Positions 60,930-64,000 of a stretch of 64,000 bases of DNA are shown here, in pieces; position 1 is the first letter of the stretch, and every line of letters starts with the position of its first letter. This DNA comes from Aldrovandia affinis. Lineage: Eukaryota > Chordata > Actinopteri > Notacanthiformes > Halosauridae. The translations under genes were made by a program, and so were the position numbers. The notes beneath the pieces were generated by a model. That model ran no database searches, was not told the DNA's origin, and worked only from the letters and a program-made list of their open reading frames with translations. The stretch lies in the NCBI GenBank assembly GCA_029706075.1, contig JAINUG010000037.1, forward strand, positions 2,159,127-2,223,126, read 5' to 3'.

Positions 60930-61145
60930 ATTATTTATTTAAGCATTTAGCAGAAGCTCTTATCCAGAGCAACTAACAAAGCTTACTTTTAATTTAAAAA
61001 AATTTAAAAAAATTATATATATATTTTTTTCATGCAATCCATTTATACATCTGAAGCAGTTCAGAACTCAAGGGCACAATGGCAGTGCCCCACCTGGGAA
61101 TCTAACCTGCAACACGGGTCACAAGCACAGTTCCCTAACCAAACA
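60930..61145 (-). repeat. V-type tRNA SINE, reverse orientation
   Basis: Starts with the reverse complement of the usual tail (TTTAGCAGAAGCTCTTATCC, AGAGCAACTAACAAAGC). It ends with the reverse complement of the B box (GGGAATCTAACCTGCAAC) and head (GGTCACAAGCACAGTTCCCT). An AT-rich insertion near 60995-61025 interrupts the body. Confidence 0.8.
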
Positions 61146-62029
61146 GCCTTTCATTTGTGGAGGCTCTGTGAAGTTCACCTGCACACAGTGCTGCAGCAAG
61201 CACGTAGAATTTGGGTCAGCTCGGGGTCAAGAGTGGGGAGGGAGTGGGGGGGTCTGGGGGGAGATGAATGCGGTCGAGTAGGGTCATTCAGACAGGGTGC
61301 TCGTGCTGGGCCCTGCGGGGTTCAGGGTTCAGGGTTCGGGGGAACGCAGTGGGCAGTTGCGCACAGCCAGGATCTGCACTGTTTATCCTGCCCAGCAGAT
61401 TGAGATGAGCAGGCCTTCGAGGCAGCACCGCTGTGAAGCGGGTCATTGATACGGCGGGGTAATTACAGTCCGTCAGCATGCGTGATGTCCATCCACCTTT
61501 CCACTTGATGAGCCTTTAATATGCGTAGGGGGTTGGTTTGATTTTGGGCGGGGAAAACAAAAGGGAAACGGCAGGCCTGCATGCATCAGTCAGCTGTGTT
61601 TGTAGCGCTGCGTTTAACTGCGCGTCAGCGAGCTCAGGTGTGATATTCACATGGAAAGGTCAAAGGTCAAGTTGGCTTTGCAGTTCAGGTGCGGGCTGCC
61701 CTTGTGGTCCAGGGCCAGGTCGACTGACACTTGCTTTGTGTTTGTGGAAATGAGGGGCGAGCTGAGCACATTCTGGAAAATGATCCCATTCTGTGGCCAC
61801 TCCCCCACCCTGCTCAACCCCTCTTTCTTTCCTGGGGGTGTTTGGGAAGTGGTGTGGGGAGGGGGATGGGGCCATGTGAGAGGAACCACACCTCTCACTC
61901 TTATCCTGTGTCAGAACCCATCTCCTGTGTTTGCAGGGTAGGCGTAGAGGAGGGCAGGGGGGGGTCGACACCTCCCATGTAGACGACCACAGAGCATGGC
62001 GATACGGTCTGCCTCGACTGACTCCCGCC

Positions 62030-62310
62030 GCCCTAAAAGTGTCCATCACCGGGGCGGAGCGCTGAAGAGCGAGCCACCGCGTGGTCAGAGGGCCAGAGAG
62101 GGGTGCTCGGCGCCACACAGAAAGCCTTTTGTTGGCGCCCTGGCTGTGGCTCCGTACCCGGCTCTCTCGATATGTGGCGGCTCGCCGTTCTCTATTGTTC
62201 GCCTGCCGGGCCGGTCTCGCGAGCTGATACAGCGAGGCCGCGCCGGAGACAGGGAAGCGGTTGTGCGCCGGGCGGAGATCTGTGGACACGCTCCCTGAGC
62301 GATGATGTCA
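62030..62310. promoter_or_regulatory. CpG-rich cluster near the window end
   Basis: CpG density rises sharply across 280 bases, including CCGGGCCGGTCTCGCGAG and GAGGCCGCGCCGG (TCTCGCGAG near 62214-62222 is a known promoter palindrome type). Open frames on both strands are GC artefacts with no recognisable domain. It could be an orphan CpG island or the promoter of a gene running out of the window. Confidence 0.35.
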
Positions 62311-64000
62311 GGGTCTCGCGGAGCCTTGGTCCAGGCACACCCTGACCCCGCCATCAGGCCAAAGTACTGGAGTGTACTGGAGCGTACTGGAGCGTGATGG
62401 TGTTCATTTCATTTATCTAGCCATTCCAGGCATCCGCTGTTCAACTTCTCATATTTATCTTTTTGATTTCATAGAATATATTATAGGCTTATATATTTTG
62501 TTGGGTTGTATTTCAACTAGTTATTAGAGGTGTGAAATTATTGTTTTTCTATTTTTATTTTTCTAAAAGCAATTTTATTCGTATAAAAATATAATGAAAT
62601 AATATGTAAAAAAATTAATATAATTTTCCCATTGTTTTGTGCATAAAATACATCTCATTTTGGGTTGTTGTTCCAATTGTAATGCAGCATGAAGGCTCAC
62701 TCCCCCCCAGCAGAAGGTTTCCCTGATACGGCCTGTATCAGCTGTGCCATTGTGAAATGGGAGATGAGGATGCCTCTTCGTATGTGGACAGCGCCCCACC
62801 CTGCTGGTGGCATGCATGCAGCACGGCTGTTCTGTTTCCCGGGATGGCACAAGGGGTGGGGGGTGGGCTGTGCCAGTGGCCCGGTCCACATCAGCCCTGC
62901 TACCCTCCCACTCCCTCGTAGAACAGTGTACGTGTTTGTGTGTACGAGTGCCGTGGCCACGGTATTTGCATAGCGAGTAGGTCACATTTCCATAATTCTT
63001 GCCTCTGCAAGGGGCCAGTGTCTCTCTCTGTCTTTCTCTGGGATGGCGGTAAAGTCTACATTACCAGCCCTGTGCACAGTGTGGCTGTCCTTACAGAGCT
63101 CCTAGTACCGTGACAGAGCCAGGACTGGCACAACAGGCCCTGAGACCTGGATACCTCGCAATCCAGCGCATGCAATCCTCACCAGTGTATGTGGTTAAGT
63201 CACAGAAGATGGAGTAACTGGCCTGTTCTGAGATTAAACAGATGTGGGGACTGTGTCCAAGTATTGGCTCTTAATTTCATTAGCCCTCCCTCAGTGGGTC
63301 CAGAGTCTATTATCTCCCCACCCCCCAGGGGTTGATGGGAATAATGTCATTGCTGACGTTCAGAAACAGCTGCAGCGTTGCAGGGGTGGGTCCTCGGGGA
63401 AACGGTCTTCGTCCCAGCTTTCCCCCCACTAAGGTCAGAATGCGTTCAGTTGTCATAGTGACGAGAAGTAAACTTTGCAATAACGTTGCCAAACCCAACA
63501 TTCGAAATGATGGGGATGCACGCCATTTCAGTTGTTTATCAGGGAACAACGGAGATTTGTGCGTGTGTGTGCAGCTGTTGAGAGCCTCGTGATCCTTAAT
63601 CACACGGCCGCATCAGTGAGGGCTGCAATCAGCCAATCATTTGTGAGGACTCAACACCAACGAAACACCTGAAAACGCCTACCCAATCAACGGTTTGATT
63701 GTCACAATTCTATCTTGCGATTTATATGGCCAGATGTAAGTTGAGAGGCAGCATTCATTTCCCTCACAAAATCGATTGTTAATTTATACTTTCTCACCGT
63801 GAATTTCCTAAATAAAATAAATGAATCACTGTTTGGAAAGTGCCGCAATCCTGAATTCATTCGATGAAATCTATTGCTTAATAGATATTATTGTTTAAAA
63901 TGTGACGACTGGGTGGAAAATGAGAAGGGAGTGTAGAAAACGCACGAGCTGATTTATGATTGCGTACACGCGCTCTCACAGGCCCTGCTGCCTCCAACAG

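Noticed and set aside
61660-62289. 209-codon minus-strand frame
   Set aside because: It spans the CpG cluster with biased composition and no domain.
63980-64000. Possible exon start at the very end (CTCTCACAG|GCCCTG)
   Set aside because: Only about 20 bases are visible, too little to judge.

Overview
The window looks like ray-finned fish (most likely teleost) nuclear DNA. It carries small-exon genes with GT-AG introns, long CA/TG tracts, tRNA-headed SINEs and Tc1-like transposon fossils typical of teleosts. Two protein genes can be read completely, both on the + strand and head to tail: CYP1A (dioxin-inducible cytochrome P450 1A, 521 residues) and EDC3 (enhancer of mRNA decapping 3, 500 residues). 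CYP1A1 and EDC3 are also neighbours in human, so this is a conserved synteny block. I recognised no retrovirus, LTR element, Polinton, CRISPR array, rRNA or tRNA gene.

Layout. 1-9.2 kb: no supportable gene; microsatellites, one Tc1 fragment, one CpG-rich block. 9.2-14.5 kb: 15 matches to the AHR/ARNT xenobiotic response element (TNGCGTG, either strand) in several clusters, upstream of CYP1A. 16.1-20.9 kb: CYP1A, with a CCAAT/TATA core promoter, a noncoding first exon, six coding exons and a probable 3' UTR of about 1.1 kb. 21.3-22.0 kb: a decayed Tc1-like transposase on the minus strand. 22.9-37.3 kb: EDC3, with six coding exons. Its introns hold a minisatellite built from the exon 4 splice donor, a short Tc1-derived element with both inverted repeats, and a CpG island. 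37.3-42.3 kb: possible 3' UTR and intergenic DNA. 42.3-44.9 kb: a candidate promoter with an NRF1 palindrome and two possible exons of an unidentified + strand gene. 45-64 kb: no recognisable coding sequence; long TG/CA tracts, several SINEs, GC-rich patches and one further candidate small exon.

The two genes act in different pathways: CYP1A oxidises planar aromatic compounds at the endoplasmic reticulum, and EDC3 scaffolds the DCP2/DDX6 decapping machinery in P-bodies. Nothing in the sequence suggests that they work together. The most unusual observations are the density of XREs upstream of CYP1A and the seven tandem copies of the EDC3 exon 4/intron boundary. Every extra donor in that array would end EDC3 at nearly the same place, before its YjeF_N dimerisation domain. 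All identifications rest on reading the sequence against remembered family knowledge; no database search was run.
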